Part shown: positions 44,869-55,516 of the stretch, piece by piece
How positions within the stretch are numbered: position 1 is the first letter of the stretch
Layout of the letters: the number at the start of each line of letters is the position of its first letter
NCBI RefSeq assembly: GCF_014851815.1
Contig: NZ_JACVAJ010000003.1
Location: 1 to 64,000 of the forward strand
Source: Pseudoxanthomonas sp. PXM01
Lineage (GTDB): Bacteria > Pseudomonadota > Gammaproteobacteria > Xanthomonadales > Xanthomonadaceae
DNA: 64,000 nt
Direction of reading: 5' to 3'
Notes under the pieces: model-generated
Told to the model about the DNA's origin: nothing
The model's input: the letters and a program-made list of their open reading frames with translations, nothing else
Database searches by the model: none
Position numbers and translations under genes: made by a program

Positions 44869-44892
44869 TCGGTCACGCCAAGTGGCGCACCC

Positions 44893-44918
44893 GGAAGGCC
44901 GTCCTCGGACGGCCTTCC
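44893..44918. terminator. Hairpin between PepSY and MFS genes
   Basis: GGAAGGCCGTC (44893-44903) and GACGGCCTTCC (44908-44918) form a perfect 11-base stem with a CTCG loop. There is no clear T-tract on either strand, so it may terminate weakly or protect both convergent mRNAs. Confidence 0.5.
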
Positions 44919-44922
44919 TCGT

Positions 44923-46194
44923 TCAGGACGCCTGACGCGCCGGAGGCCGTGCGAAGCGCCAGCCCACCAGGAACCCGCAGGCCAGCAGAAGCGCCGCCAG
45001 GTACCAGGGCGCGCCAGGGACATGGGCAGGCGCTTCCTTGCCGATGAACAGCGCGAAGGTACCGGCGAACAGCAGTGGGCCGATGATGCCCGCCAGACTC
45101 GCGAGGCTCATCAGCGCACCCTGCATGCGCCCTTGTTCACGCTCATCCACCTCGCGCGTGATCAGCGACTGTGTTGCAGGTGTCGCCAGTGCCCACAACG
45201 CGCTGATCGGCAATCCGAGCAGGAATGCCGTGCCGACCGGCGCCCAACCGTAGACGACGAAACCGAGCGCGCCGCACGCCAGCCCGAACAGCAACGTCCT
45301 GCGTTCGCCGAGTCGTTTCACCACGCGGCCGATCAGCAGGGCGTTCACGATCACGCTCAGGACGCCGACCGCTGCGAGCACCCAGCCGACCTCCTTCGGT
45401 CCCCACTGGAAGCGGTAGCCGGCGAACAGCACGAACACGCTCGGGTACACGAAGTGCGCGAGGTTGGCGATGAAGACGACTGCGACGAGGCCATACACCT
45501 GCGGGTAGCGCCTCAGCAATACCAGCGAACCGAAGGGATTGGCGTGCTTCCAGTCGATGCGTGGGGTCCGCTTCTCCGGCGCGAGCGATTCAGGCAGCAC
45601 GAACCAGCCATAAAGGAAGTTCAGTGTCGCCAACGCGGCAGCGAACCAGAACGGGAGACGCAGGTCGATGTCGCCGAGTGCGCCACCGATCAGGGGACCG
45701 ATCACGAATCCCACGCCGAATGCCGCGCCGATCATGCCGAACGCCTGCGCGCGCCGCTCGGGCGGGGTGACGTCCGCGATGTACGCATTCGCCGTGGTGA
45801 AGCTTGCCGAGAAGACGCCCGAGAAAACCCGCGCCAGCAGGAGCAACGGCAACGTGCCGGCGACCGCCATCAGGACGAAATCGGCGCCAAGTCCCAGGCA
45901 GGAAAAGAGGATCACCGGCCTGCGTCCGAAACGGTCGGACAGCGCACCCTGCACGGGTGAGCTGATGAACTGGATGGCGTAGAAGACGGTACCGAAGACC
46001 CCGACCCAGATCGCTGCGCGCGCCGCGTCACCGCCCGTGAACTGCTTCACCAGATCCGGCAGCACCGGAATGATCACGCCGAACGACAGGATGTCGATCA
46101 GCACCGTGATGAAGATGAAGACCAGGGCGGCGCGACGGCCGGCGTGTGCGGGAGCTTCGGCGTTCACGGAAGGAACCGGCGAAAAGGTGCGCAA
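44923..46194 (-). CDS. TetA-like MFS efflux transporter (TCR/Tet family)
   Basis: A 423-residue twelve-helix major facilitator. The first helix carries FIFITVLIDILSFGVIIPVL, as in TetA(A/B)-type pumps; motif A is GALSDRFGRRPVIL after helix 2; AQAFGMIGAAFGVGFVIGPL is the motif C region typical of drug antiporters. The central loop has ESLAPEKRTPRIDWKHANPF. Related chromosomal proteins export tetracyclines or other compounds, but no TetR-type repressor is adjacent, so an intrinsic housekeeping or multidrug role is as likely. The short upstream gap leads into a REP-like element at 46236. Confidence 0.92.
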   Translation of the reverse strand: MRTFSPVPSVNAEAPAHAGRRAALVFIFITVLIDILSFGVIIPVLPDLVKQFTGGDAARAAIWVGVFGTVFYAIQFISSPVQGALSDRFGRRPVILFSCLGLGADFVLMAVAGTLPLLLLARVFSGVFSASFTTANAYIADVTPPERRAQAFGMIGAAFGVGFVIGPLIGGALGDIDLRLPFWFAAALATLNFLYGWFVLPESLAPEKRTPRIDWKHANPFGSLVLLRRYPQVYGLVAVVFIANLAHFVYPSVFVLFAGYRFQWGPKEVGWVLAAVGVLSVIVNALLIGRVVKRLGERRTLLFGLACGALGFVVYGWAPVGTAFLLGLPISALWALATPATQSLITREVDEREQGRMQGALMSLASLAGIIGPLLFAGTFALFIGKEAPAHVPGAPWYLAALLLACGFLVGWRFARPPARQAS

Positions 46195-46235
46195 GTGTAG
46201 GGCATCGCCGACGCGTCCGGCGCCCTGCCAACCCC

Positions 46236-46370
46236 TGTAGGAGCGACGTCAGTCGCCACCGCGGACCAGGGCGGTCCGTGCTGTTCGATGGTCACCGCCA
46301 GGATGCACTTCGACACATCCGGCACCACGTACGGGGCGAGCCTGCGGTCGCGACTGACGTCGCTCCTACA
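46236..46370. repeat. REP-like inverted pair, GTAGGAGCGACGTCAGTCGC type
   Basis: TGTAGGAGCGACGTCAGTCG (from 46236) has its inverted partner ending at 46370. The arms match except near the inner end (CGCCACC against CGCGACC). The right arm supplies the TAG stop codon (46366-46368) of the mutarotase gene. Same family as 42982 and 56789. Confidence 0.9.
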
Positions 46371-47232
46371 GTGTGCTCACCGAGATCACCTGGCTCAGCC
46401 GGTGACGCTGGCCCGGTTCCAGCTCGATGGCATCGTCGCTGGCGTTCGCCGCCTCCAGGCAGACGAACGCCCGCCAGCCGTCGTCGGGCATGTCGGCGAT
46501 GGCGGCCGCACCGGCCTCACCCGGATTCCACACCACCAGCGAACGGCTGCCGAAGGTGTCCAGGCGGATACGGCGACCACCGGCGGGATCGAGCAGATCG
46601 AAGCGGTGCCCGGTGCCGGCATAGATACGGTCGCTGCGGCCGGGATCGCGCGGATCGTGCAGCGACCACTCGCCGGACTGCACATGCGTGCCACCGTCGT
46701 ACTTGTCGTCGTAGCGCAGCCCATCCAGGCCGGTGACCCGTACCTGCGCCGCGTCGGCGACACGGAAGTAGGTGTGCAGGGCCTGTGTCAGCCGGTAGGC
46801 CGCATCGCCACGATGCAGCGTGTCGATGCTTTGTCGCAGTTCGCGACCCACATGGATCGACATGTGCAGTTCCAGTGGCACGCCATCGCGCAGCGGAAGC
46901 GCCAGCTTCAGCACGGCAGTGCCATCCGCTTCGCGCTTCACCTCGGTCAGCGGCCACCGCGAGATGCGTGCATGGCCGTGCTGGATGGCATCGTCCAGCT
47001 GCCCCTGCTTGCCGAAGTACGGCCAGCAGACCGGCACGCCGCCGCGGATCGCCTTCGGTGGCCGCGACGTCGTCGGCGACACCCACAGCAGGTCGTCGAA
47101 GCCGGCCGGCACGAACGACAGCAGCTGGCCGCCGTGCAGGCTGATGCGCGCGACGGAGAACGGCGTCTCCACGCGCAGCACGTCGATGTCCTGCCAGGTT
47201 TCGCGGACGACGCCTTCGGGGAGCGCGTTCAT
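46366..47232 (-). CDS. D-hexose-6-phosphate mutarotase (YeaD-type aldose-1-epimerase)
   Basis: A 288-residue cytosolic enzyme interconverting the alpha and beta forms of hexose 6-phosphates. Family motifs are ISLHGGQLLSFVPAGFDDLL, PKAIRGGVPVCWPYFGKQG, HGHARISRWPL and LTQALHTYFRVADAAQV, with the C-terminal LVVWNPGEAGAAAIADMPDD. The conserved His and Glu/Asp positions of the beta-sandwich epimerase fold appear present. Its start overlaps the stop of the transglycosylase gene (ATGA at 47229-47232), so the two are co-translated although functionally distinct. The gene ends inside a REP-like repeat that provides its stop codon. Confidence 0.92.
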   Translation of the reverse strand: MNALPEGVVRETWQDIDVLRVETPFSVARISLHGGQLLSFVPAGFDDLLWVSPTTSRPPKAIRGGVPVCWPYFGKQGQLDDAIQHGHARISRWPLTEVKREADGTAVLKLALPLRDGVPLELHMSIHVGRELRQSIDTLHRGDAAYRLTQALHTYFRVADAAQVRVTGLDGLRYDDKYDGGTHVQSGEWSLHDPRDPGRSDRIYAGTGHRFDLLDPAGGRRIRLDTFGSRSLVVWNPGEAGAAAIADMPDDGWRAFVCLEAANASDDAIELEPGQRHRLSQVISVSTL

Positions 47233-48509
47233 GGTTTGACCGCCGCAGGTGGCGCGACCGGCGGCCCTTCCGCCTTGAGCGCCGCGAGGATCTTGGTGCC
47301 TGCGCGGCCGTCCGCCGGCAGCAGGCCCAGGCGCTGCTGTTCAACCACGATGGCCCGCCGTGTCTGCGTACCGATCATGCCGTCGGCGGTGCCGATGGCA
47401 TGGCCACGGGCGAGCAGCAGGGTTTGCAGTTCGCGTCGCTGCGGACGCCCGATCCCGGGATCGTCGGTCGGCCAGGCCGTGACCAGCCCCGTGCCGCCAC
47501 GCAGGCGGTCCGCCAGCAGCGCGATGGCCAGGGCGTAGCTCTCGGCGGCGTTGTAGGAATAGATCGCGTCGTAGTTCTTGAACACCACAAAGGCCGGGCC
47601 ATTGACGCCGGTCGGCACCAGCACCGCGGCGTTGCGGTCGTCGGCCGGCAACGGTTGGCCGTCGACGCGGGCGATGCCTTGTGCCACCCATTGGGTCAGC
47701 GGTTTGCGGCTGGTGCGCCCGACCTGGGCGATGTCGAAGCCGGCGGGCAGCTTCACCTCGTAGCCCCACGGTTCGCCGGTACTCCAGCCGGACTTCACCA
47801 GGTAGTTGGCGGTCGATGCGAGCGCATCGGGAATGCTGTCGATCAGGTTGCGTCGCCCATCGCCATCGAAGTCGACCGCGATGCGCTGGTAGGTGCTGGG
47901 CATGAACTGGGTATGCCCGAACGCGCCGGCCCAGGAGCCGTTCAAGCCATCCACCCGCACGTCGCCCGCCTGCAACAGCTTCAGCGTGGTCAGGAACTCG
48001 CCGCGGAAGAACGCCTGCCGCCGGCCGAAACACGACAGCGTGGACAGCGACACCAGCAGCGGCCGCTTGCCGAACACGCGGCCGTAATCGCTCTCCACGC
48101 CCCAGACCGCGACGACGGTGGCGGGATCCACGGCATAGGCCTGCGACACCCGACCCAGCAGCTCGGCATGCGTGGTCAGCATCGCCTGCCCATCGCTGAC
48201 GCGCTGGTCGTCGACCAGCGCCGCCAGGTAGTCCCAAAGCGGCGTGGTGAATTCCGGCTGCGCATCCAGCAGGTCCAGCACGCTCATGTCGGCGACCAGG
48301 TCCTTCGTGTAGGTATCGAACGTGGTCGCGGTGATGCCCTGCTTCTCGGCGACGCTGCGCAGGCTGGCCATGCAGGCGATGAAAACCGGGTCGGCAGCGG
48401 GAGCAGTAGCTGGCGGCGCGACGGGCGATGGCACCGCGGGCAGGGTCTGTGCCACGACAGGAGTTGCAGCCATCAACGTAAGCCAGAGAATGGATGCGCG
48501 CGAGATCAT
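47229..48509 (-). CDS. MltB-type lytic murein transglycosylase with peptidoglycan-binding domain
   Basis: A 426-residue periplasmic muramidase. After a signal peptide (ISRASILWLTLMAATPVVAQ) and a proline/alanine linker, the SLT_2 domain carries the catalytic glutamate in VVAVWGVESDYGRVFGKRP, then FRGEFLTTLKLLQAGD and SWAGAFGHTQFMPSTYQRIA. A C-terminal PG_binding_1 domain (RRELQTLLLARGHAIGTADG, MIGTQTRRAIVVEQQRLGLL) targets the wall. It cleaves glycan strands to 1,6-anhydromuramyl ends. The ATG at 48509 has GGGAGG five bases upstream; an earlier in-frame ATG would add an unrelated leader. A hydrophilic linker rather than a lipobox suggests a soluble form. Confidence 0.92.
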   Translation of the reverse strand: MISRASILWLTLMAATPVVAQTLPAVPSPVAPPATAPAADPVFIACMASLRSVAEKQGITATTFDTYTKDLVADMSVLDLLDAQPEFTTPLWDYLAALVDDQRVSDGQAMLTTHAELLGRVSQAYAVDPATVVAVWGVESDYGRVFGKRPLLVSLSTLSCFGRRQAFFRGEFLTTLKLLQAGDVRVDGLNGSWAGAFGHTQFMPSTYQRIAVDFDGDGRRNLIDSIPDALASTANYLVKSGWSTGEPWGYEVKLPAGFDIAQVGRTSRKPLTQWVAQGIARVDGQPLPADDRNAAVLVPTGVNGPAFVVFKNYDAIYSYNAAESYALAIALLADRLRGGTGLVTAWPTDDPGIGRPQRRELQTLLLARGHAIGTADGMIGTQTRRAIVVEQQRLGLLPADGRAGTKILAALKAEGPPVAPPAAVKP

Positions 48510-48646
48510 GACGGCCTCCCTGGCCTTCGGGGGAGGGCTCACTTTGCCTCGCGACGCCATCGAAGCCAAGTCGCAGGCGGGCATCGCGCGGAATCCTTCG
48601 GGAAGACAGCGCGAGATGCGGCTCGCAAGGTCAAACCAGAACCGCC

Positions 48647-49309
48647 TCAGTCAGCCGGACACGATGAAGGCTGGAACAGCACGTCCTCCGGCCAGACCAG
48701 AGCGGCCGTCCCAGTGGATGACGAAACCCGCTGCGCCCAGCAGTAGAAGCTTTCCAGCCCAATCTCCTGTCTGCGCTCGTCCAGCTTCGTGGGCGTCACG
48801 ATGTCGTAGAACTCGACGACACCCTGGCCATTCCTGAAGTACTGCATGCCGTACACCTGGGCCTGGTCGGTGAGGCGACGATTCCTGTCGACCAACGATG
48901 CCAGTTGCCTGCCGTCGGCTTCGTCTGCCAGGACAGCCTGCTTCATCTGCTGGGCGGCCGATGCCTGGTACTGCGGATCCATGTCGGCATGCTGGGTCAG
49001 CAGCCACGCCGCCTTCGCCGCCTCCTCGCCGATGGCCGAACGCTTCGGCCAGCCACACGAGCCGACGACACCCCGCATGAATTTGGCGTTGTCCGCGTCG
49101 ATGTCCAGTACCTTGTCCAGTGCCACCTTCGATTCTGGTGACGCGGTCAATGCGTTGCGCGCTGCTTGGTCTCCATCGCGGCGCTGCAGCAGTTCGTGCC
49201 GCAGTGCCGCTGGCGCACAGTCGACCGGGGCGCCGGAGCCGGCGGACGCAGACACCGGCACCGTGAGCAGAAGCCAGCCTGCCGAGAGAAGTCCTTTTCT
49301 TGCACCCAT
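48647..49309 (-). CDS. Exported DUF6624-like protein
   Basis: A 220-residue protein with a signal peptide (GLLSAGWLLLTVPVSASAGS). The mature region is helical and contains AKAAWLLTQHADMDPQYQAS, ASLVDRNRRLTDQAQVYGMQ and YFRNGQGVVEFYDIVTPTKL, the pattern of DUF6624 proteins. Four cysteines (VDCAP, GSCGW, FYCWA, SSCPAD) may form disulfides. Function unknown. The ATG at 49309 is nine bases after AAGGAG; the alternative at 49318 is too close to that site. The I42 inhibitor gene ends 15 bases upstream on the same strand, so they may form an operon. Confidence 0.75.
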   Translation of the reverse strand: MGARKGLLSAGWLLLTVPVSASAGSGAPVDCAPAALRHELLQRRDGDQAARNALTASPESKVALDKVLDIDADNAKFMRGVVGSCGWPKRSAIGEEAAKAAWLLTQHADMDPQYQASAAQQMKQAVLADEADGRQLASLVDRNRRLTDQAQVYGMQYFRNGQGVVEFYDIVTPTKLDERRQEIGLESFYCWAQRVSSSTGTAALVWPEDVLFQPSSCPAD

Positions 49310-49323
49310 CGCGATCATGCTCC

Positions 49324-49746
49324 TTACTTCACCAGGACAACGTACTCCACCACCTCCACCGGCGGCACCGTCTCCCACGAGCGCCGGTACACCATCCGCA
49401 CCTTTGTCTCCCCCGCCTTGTCCGCACGGAACCACCAACGTGCCATCGAGGGCGCGCCCGGCATCGGCGGCTGGGTATCCATCGGCGGCGGCGTGGCGGG
49501 GCCGGTGGTGCGCGACAGTACCGGGGCGCCGTCCGAAGTGAACTCCCATTGGTAGCCCGTGCTCGCGTTTGCCATCAACGCGATCTCCAGCACCTGGCCC
49601 ACCCGCATCGAGACCGGTCCCTTGCCCTCGGGGCGGACCAGGCCGTCGTCCGGCGGGGCGGCCGGAGGCGGACCACTACCGGTCGCGGGGCTACTCGCAC
49701 AGGCGGACAGCAGGACGCACAGGCCGGGCAGCAGCAGTGATCGCAT
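49324..49746 (-). CDS. Chagasin-type (I42) cysteine protease inhibitor lipoprotein
   Basis: A 140-residue protein with a lipobox (LCVLLSACAS). After a Gly/Pro-rich spacer the I42 fold appears: VGQVLEIALMANASTGYQWE contains the N-x-S/T-T-G-x-x-W loop, and VYRRSWETVPPVEVVEYVVL contains the RxWE loop. These are two of the three loops that plug papain-like protease active sites. The middle loop is unusually proline-rich (PPPMDTQPPMPGAPSM). The ATG at 49746 has GGGAGGA upstream. It is divergent from queF and probably co-transcribed with the DUF6624 gene. Confidence 0.88.
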   Translation of the reverse strand: MRSLLLPGLCVLLSACASSPATGSGPPPAAPPDDGLVRPEGKGPVSMRVGQVLEIALMANASTGYQWEFTSDGAPVLSRTTGPATPPPMDTQPPMPGAPSMARWWFRADKAGETKVRMVYRRSWETVPPVEVVEYVVLVK

Positions 49747-49815
49747 GGTCGCGTCCTCCCTGGAGACGCCGCCGTTATACACCCCGGCTTTAGGGCGCGT
49801 CCGTAAAATGGCGGC

Positions 49816-50634
49816 ATGAACAACACCCCCCAGGACTCCTCGCTGGGTCGCGAGGTCGCGTATCCCGCGCACTACGACCCGACCCTGCTGTTCCCGATCC
49901 CGCGCCAGGGCGCGCGCGACGAGATCGGCATCGCCGCCGATGCCCTGCCCTTCGTCGGCCACGACCGCTGGCATGGCTATGAACTGAGCTGGCTCGACGC
50001 GCGCGGCAAGCCGCGCGTGGCGACGGCCACGCTGACGGTGCCGTGCACCTCGCCGTGCCTGATCGAATCGAAGTCGCTCAAGCTCTACCTCAACTCGCTC
50101 AACAGCACCCGCTTCAACAGCGATGCCGCCGTGCTCGAACGCATCGCCACCGACCTGTCGGCGCGCGCGGGCGCGGACGTGCAGGTGGTGTTCGGCCTGC
50201 CGCCGATGGCGGATGCGCCGGAGGGCGAATCGATCGACGGCCTGGACGTCGAGATCGACCATTACGGTCCGCCGCGCGCCGAGTTCCTGGCCGCCGATCC
50301 GGAAGAGCAGGTCGAGGAAGTACTGTCGTCCGAGCTGCTGAAATCGAACTGCCCGGTCACCGGCCAACCGGACTGGGCGACCGTCGTCATCCTCTACGCC
50401 GGTCCGCGTATCGACCGCGTCGAGCTGCTGCGTTACCTGGTGAGCTTCCGCGACCACGCCGAGTTCCACGAGCAGTGCGTCGAACGGATTTTTCACGATC
50501 TGCTGGCGCATTGCCGTCCAGCCTCGCTGTCGGTCGAAGCGCGGTACACGCGGCGTGGCGGCCTGGATATCAATCCCTGGCGCGCCACCGCCGACATGAA
50601 TGTCCCGCTCATGAAGCGCGACGTACGACAGTAA
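49816..50634 (+). CDS. queF: NADPH-dependent 7-cyano-7-deazaguanine reductase
   Basis: A 272-residue long-type QueF, which reduces the nitrile of preQ0 to the amine preQ1 in queuosine tRNA modification. The substrate site has [16 protein letters not shown]; the nucleophile C179 and general acid D186 lie in [35 protein letters not shown] is the second tunnel-fold block. Length matches the fused two-module class rather than the short YkvM class. A TAAAAT element lies at 49804-49809, very close to the start, so the leader is short or the promoter is further upstream. No other queuosine gene adjoins it. Confidence 0.95.
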   Translation: MNNTPQDSSLGREVAYPAHYDPTLLFPIPRQGARDEIGIAADALPFVGHDRWHGYELSWLDARGKPRVATATLTVPCTSPCLIESKSLKLYLNSLNSTRFNSDAAVLERIATDLSARAGADVQVVFGLPPMADAPEGESIDGLDVEIDHYGPPRAEFLAADPEEQVEEVLSSELLKSNCPVTGQPDWATVVILYAGPRIDRVELLRYLVSFRDHAEFHEQCVERIFHDLLAHCRPASLSVEARYTRRGGLDINPWRATADMNVPLMKRDVRQ

Positions 50635-50743
50635 GGTTACTCACGTAACAATAGAGCCCGTTTCACGTGCGCGCTATGGATTCTTAACAGAGCGCGTGCA
50701 ACGCTTTGCGCATCCCAACGGCCCGCCAGGAAGGGTGGTTGCA

Positions 50744-51043
50744 ATGAGCACAGAAAAGAAAGCGGATTTCTCGGACGTCACCGCCAAGGTGGACTCCACT
50801 GCTGAGAAAGCAGCGGATTTCTCCGACGTGACCGCACGCGTCGACAGTACTGCTGAAATCGTCGGCGAACAAAGCTACACCATCGAGAAGGGCGACACGC
50901 TCTCGAAGATCGCCAAGACGCACTACGGCAGTGCCAATGCGTGGAAGCAGATCTTCGAAGCCAACCGCGACGTCATCGACGATCCGGATCGCATTTTCCC
51001 GGGGCAGGTCATCAAGCTGCCGCCGAAGCCTGCCGAAGCCTGA
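50744..51043 (+). CDS. Small LysM-domain protein
   Basis: A 99-residue protein without a visible signal peptide. The N-terminal part contains two near-identical units, KADFSDVTAKVDSTAE and KAADFSDVTARVDSTAE, suggesting an internal duplication. The LysM domain follows: YTIEKGDTLSKIAKTHYGSA, NAWKQIFEANRDVIDDPDRI, FPGQVIKLP. LysM binds N-acetylglucosamine-containing polymers; short cytoplasmic-looking versions resemble the C-terminal part of YgaU/BON-LysM (potassium-binding) proteins. CAGGAAGGG lies about ten bases before the ATG. The lipoprotein gene follows after 32 bases and is probably co-transcribed. Confidence 0.85.
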   Translation: MSTEKKADFSDVTAKVDSTAEKAADFSDVTARVDSTAEIVGEQSYTIEKGDTLSKIAKTHYGSANAWKQIFEANRDVIDDPDRIFPGQVIKLPPKPAEA

Positions 51044-51075
51044 TCGCCTCCCACTTCATTACAAGGACCGAACCC

Positions 51076-51558
51076 ATGAAGCACAACCGCATCTCCTATG
51101 CCCTGGCCGCCGCGCTGGTCGGCACCGTCGCGCTGGTCGGCTGCAAGAAGAAGGAAGAACCCGTCGTCGCGCCGCCGGCCGCTGTCGAACCCGCGCCCGC
51201 GCCTGTCGAGCCTGTTCCCGCGCCGGCACCTGTCAGCGCGACCAGCGTCACCGTGGGCAACACGGCTGCAGCCGACAAGTCCGTGGCCGCTGTCGGCATG
51301 TTCGGCGTGAAGGACAAGATCATCGTGTCGGTGAAGACCGACGCTGCGACGCCGGCCAATGCCGTGATCGACGCCAAGCTGACGTTCCAGGACGGTCAGG
51401 TGGCCGGTCAGCAGACGGCCAACGTCGTCGCCGGCGGCGTCGACACCACCAACGTCGAATTCACCAAGGCGACCGACTGGCCCGCCGGCAAGTACAAGGT
51501 CGACGTGACCTTGAACGGCCAGCCGGTCGGCATCACGCAGGAAATCGAAGTCAAGTAA
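51076..51558 (+). CDS. Lipoprotein of unknown function with Ala/Pro linker
   Basis: A 160-residue protein with a lipobox (LVGTVALVGCKKKEE) and a linker of alternating Pro/Ala/Val/Glu (PAPAPVEPVPAPAPV). The remaining 100 residues look like one beta-sandwich domain: FGVKDKIIVSVKTDAATPAN, DAKLTFQDGQVAGQQTANV and WPAGKYKVDVTLNGQPVG. No named family recognised. AAGGACC lies upstream of the ATG. It follows the LysM gene and ends before a strong terminator, forming a two-gene unit likely linked to the cell wall. Confidence 0.8.
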   Translation: MKHNRISYALAAALVGTVALVGCKKKEEPVVAPPAAVEPAPAPVEPVPAPAPVSATSVTVGNTAAADKSVAAVGMFGVKDKIIVSVKTDAATPANAVIDAKLTFQDGQVAGQQTANVVAGGVDTTNVEFTKATDWPAGKYKVDVTLNGQPVGITQEIEVK

Positions 51559-54039
<2,481 letters not shown>

Positions 54040-54047
54040 TCGCGGCG

Positions 54048-54117
54048 GCGATGCCGTAACGGCATCGCTGTACGGTTTTCCCTGTCAGGAAAAACCCGCG
54101 CTCCGGCGCGGGTTTTT
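54048..54117. terminator. Two consecutive hairpins after icd, the second a terminator
   Basis: GCGATGCCG (54048-54056) pairs with CGGCATCGC (54060-54068). A second stem, ACCCGCGC (54094-54101) with GCGCGGGT (54106-54113), is flanked by AAAA and TTTTT. The second is a canonical terminator, usable from either strand. Confidence 0.85.
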
Positions 54118-54186
54118 CTTTGCGTGCGTGCCGCGCGTCAGGTTCATGCAGATACGTGGCGTGCAGCGCGCGGTTCTGTGGTTCTC

Positions 54187-54201
54187 CGCACGAATCGTGC
54201 G
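54187..54201. promoter_or_regulatory. Palindrome upstream of the GTPase/roadblock operon
   Basis: CGCACGA and TCGTGCG are exact inverted halves around a single A, 72 bases before the first gene of the operon. A regulator site is possible; no promoter boxes could be assigned. The rest of 54118-54272 holds no gene. Confidence 0.35.
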
Positions 54202-54272
54202 CGGAGGTTTGCATACCGTAGGTCGCACACCACGTCCACGCAGCGGCAGTGCTTTCTGGCAGGGGAAAGAGC

Positions 54273-54968
54273 ATGGCCAGTATTTCTGTTGCCGCACCGG
54301 AGTATCGGGAGCGGCTGGATTCCGCATCGTCGCCGGCTATCACCGGCAGCAAGCCGCTGACGCGTCGCCTGCGACAACAGTTGTGGGCGAAAAGCGGCCA
54401 CGCGCTGCTCTCGCTGGATGGACAACCGCGCCTGTTGCTCGATTTCGCGCACGATCACGGCGTACCGCTCTCGGCGAACATCGCGGCATCGCCGGCGTCA
54501 TTGGCGCATGTGCTGGGCGAAGGCTTCGGCCGCATCGTCTTTCAGGCATTGCCTGCCGAACGCTTCGAGACGCTTGCCAGGCACCAGTTCCATCAACCCT
54601 TGCGGCCGATCCTGTGGCAGATCGCACAGCACGGCGGCGACTGGCAGGACCTCGATCACCGGCTGTTCCGGCATGCGCGCATCCGCTTGCTGCGCTGGCC
54701 GGACTTCCGCCTGCTGGCACACCAGCACGACGGCTTCCGCCTGTGCTCGCTGCTGCTCAAGCGCGCATGTTCGGTGGACGAATGCCAGCAGTTGCTCGAT
54801 CTCGATGCCGCCACCGTGCTGGCCTTCGTCCGTTCGGCCTATCTGTGCGGTTACGCGATGGTGGAGACGCCCGACGCGGTCGTGGCGGACGCGCCCGCAT
54901 CACGTCCGGCCATCACCGGTTCGTTGCTGGCACGGATGTGGCGCGGCCTGCGGAGCAAGACTGCTTGA
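54273..54968 (+). CDS. Unrecognised first gene of the GTPase/roadblock operon
   Basis: A 231-residue soluble protein with no signal peptide or membrane segment. It is rich in Leu, Arg, His and Ala, with probable helices RLRQQLWAKSGHALLSLDG, SANIAASPASLAHVLGEGFG and CSLLLKRACSVDECQQLLDL. The C-terminal half (SVDECQQLLDLDAATVLAFV, then RSAYLCGYAMVET) resembles the winged-helix part of proteins that accompany MglA-type GTPases and roadblock proteins, but I do not recognise a named domain. AGGGGAAAGAGC precedes the ATG. The GTPase gene starts on its stop codon (TTGA overlap), so it is tightly coupled and probably an effector or regulator of the GTPase. Confidence 0.7.
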   Translation: MASISVAAPEYRERLDSASSPAITGSKPLTRRLRQQLWAKSGHALLSLDGQPRLLLDFAHDHGVPLSANIAASPASLAHVLGEGFGRIVFQALPAERFETLARHQFHQPLRPILWQIAQHGGDWQDLDHRLFRHARIRLLRWPDFRLLAHQHDGFRLCSLLLKRACSVDECQQLLDLDAATVLAFVRSAYLCGYAMVETPDAVVADAPASRPAITGSLLARMWRGLRSKTA

Positions 54969-55516
54969 GCCCGCGCGAGCACAAGATCGTCGTGCTCGGC
55001 GCCATGGGTGCCGGCAAGTCCACGCTGGTACGGGCGCTGGCGGGTGACCGGGTCGTCGATACCGACGTCGCCAATACCGACAGTGCCTCCGACAAGCTGT
55101 CGACCACCGTGGCGATGGACTATGCCGATATCGACCTGCCCAATGGCGACCGCCTGCGCCTGTACGGCACGCCGGGCCAGGCGCGCTTCGACTTCATCTG
55201 GCCGGTGCTGCTGCAGGGCGCCAGCGGCGTACTGGTCCTGGCCGACGCAAGCGCACGCGCCGTCGTGGACGAGCTGGATCGCTACCTGCTGGCGCTGCAC
55301 GATCACGCGCCCGACGCTCCGACGGCCATCGGACTGTCGAAACTGGATCTCGCCCCGCACGTAGACATCGACGCGCTCGCGACGCGCGCCAGCGAACTGC
55401 TGCGTGCATTGCCGGTCGTGCCGTTCGATCCGCGCTCCGACGCGTCGGTGATGCTGCTGATGGATGTGCTGATGTCGGAGATCGAAGCCTTCGACCTGGT
55501 CGCTGCGCATGGCTGA
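54965..55516 (+). CDS. Small Ras-like GTPase (COG2229/MglA-related)
   Basis: A 183-residue GTPase. The P-loop is VVLGAMGAGKSTLVRALAGD; a switch region with STTVAMDYADIDLPNGDRLR follows; the G3 motif is the altered RLYGTPGQARFDFIWP, in which the usual Asp of DxxG is replaced, as in the COG2229 family; G4 is LSKLD. Family members pair with roadblock/LC7 proteins in polarity or surface-behaviour control in other bacteria. The start is a TTG at 54965 overlapping the previous TGA, with GGAG about ten bases upstream. The next gene overlaps its end by eight bases. Confidence 0.88.
   Translation: MSPREHKIVVLGAMGAGKSTLVRALAGDRVVDTDVANTDSASDKLSTTVAMDYADIDLPNGDRLRLYGTPGQARFDFIWPVLLQGASGVLVLADASARAVVDELDRYLLALHDHAPDAPTAIGLSKLDLAPHVDIDALATRASELLRALPVVPFDPRSDASVMLLMDVLMSEIEAFDLVAAHG

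Noticed and set aside
44923-46194. Acquired tetracycline-resistance gene tetA
   Set aside because: No tetR, no mobile element and normal composition; better described as an intrinsic TetA-like MFS protein.
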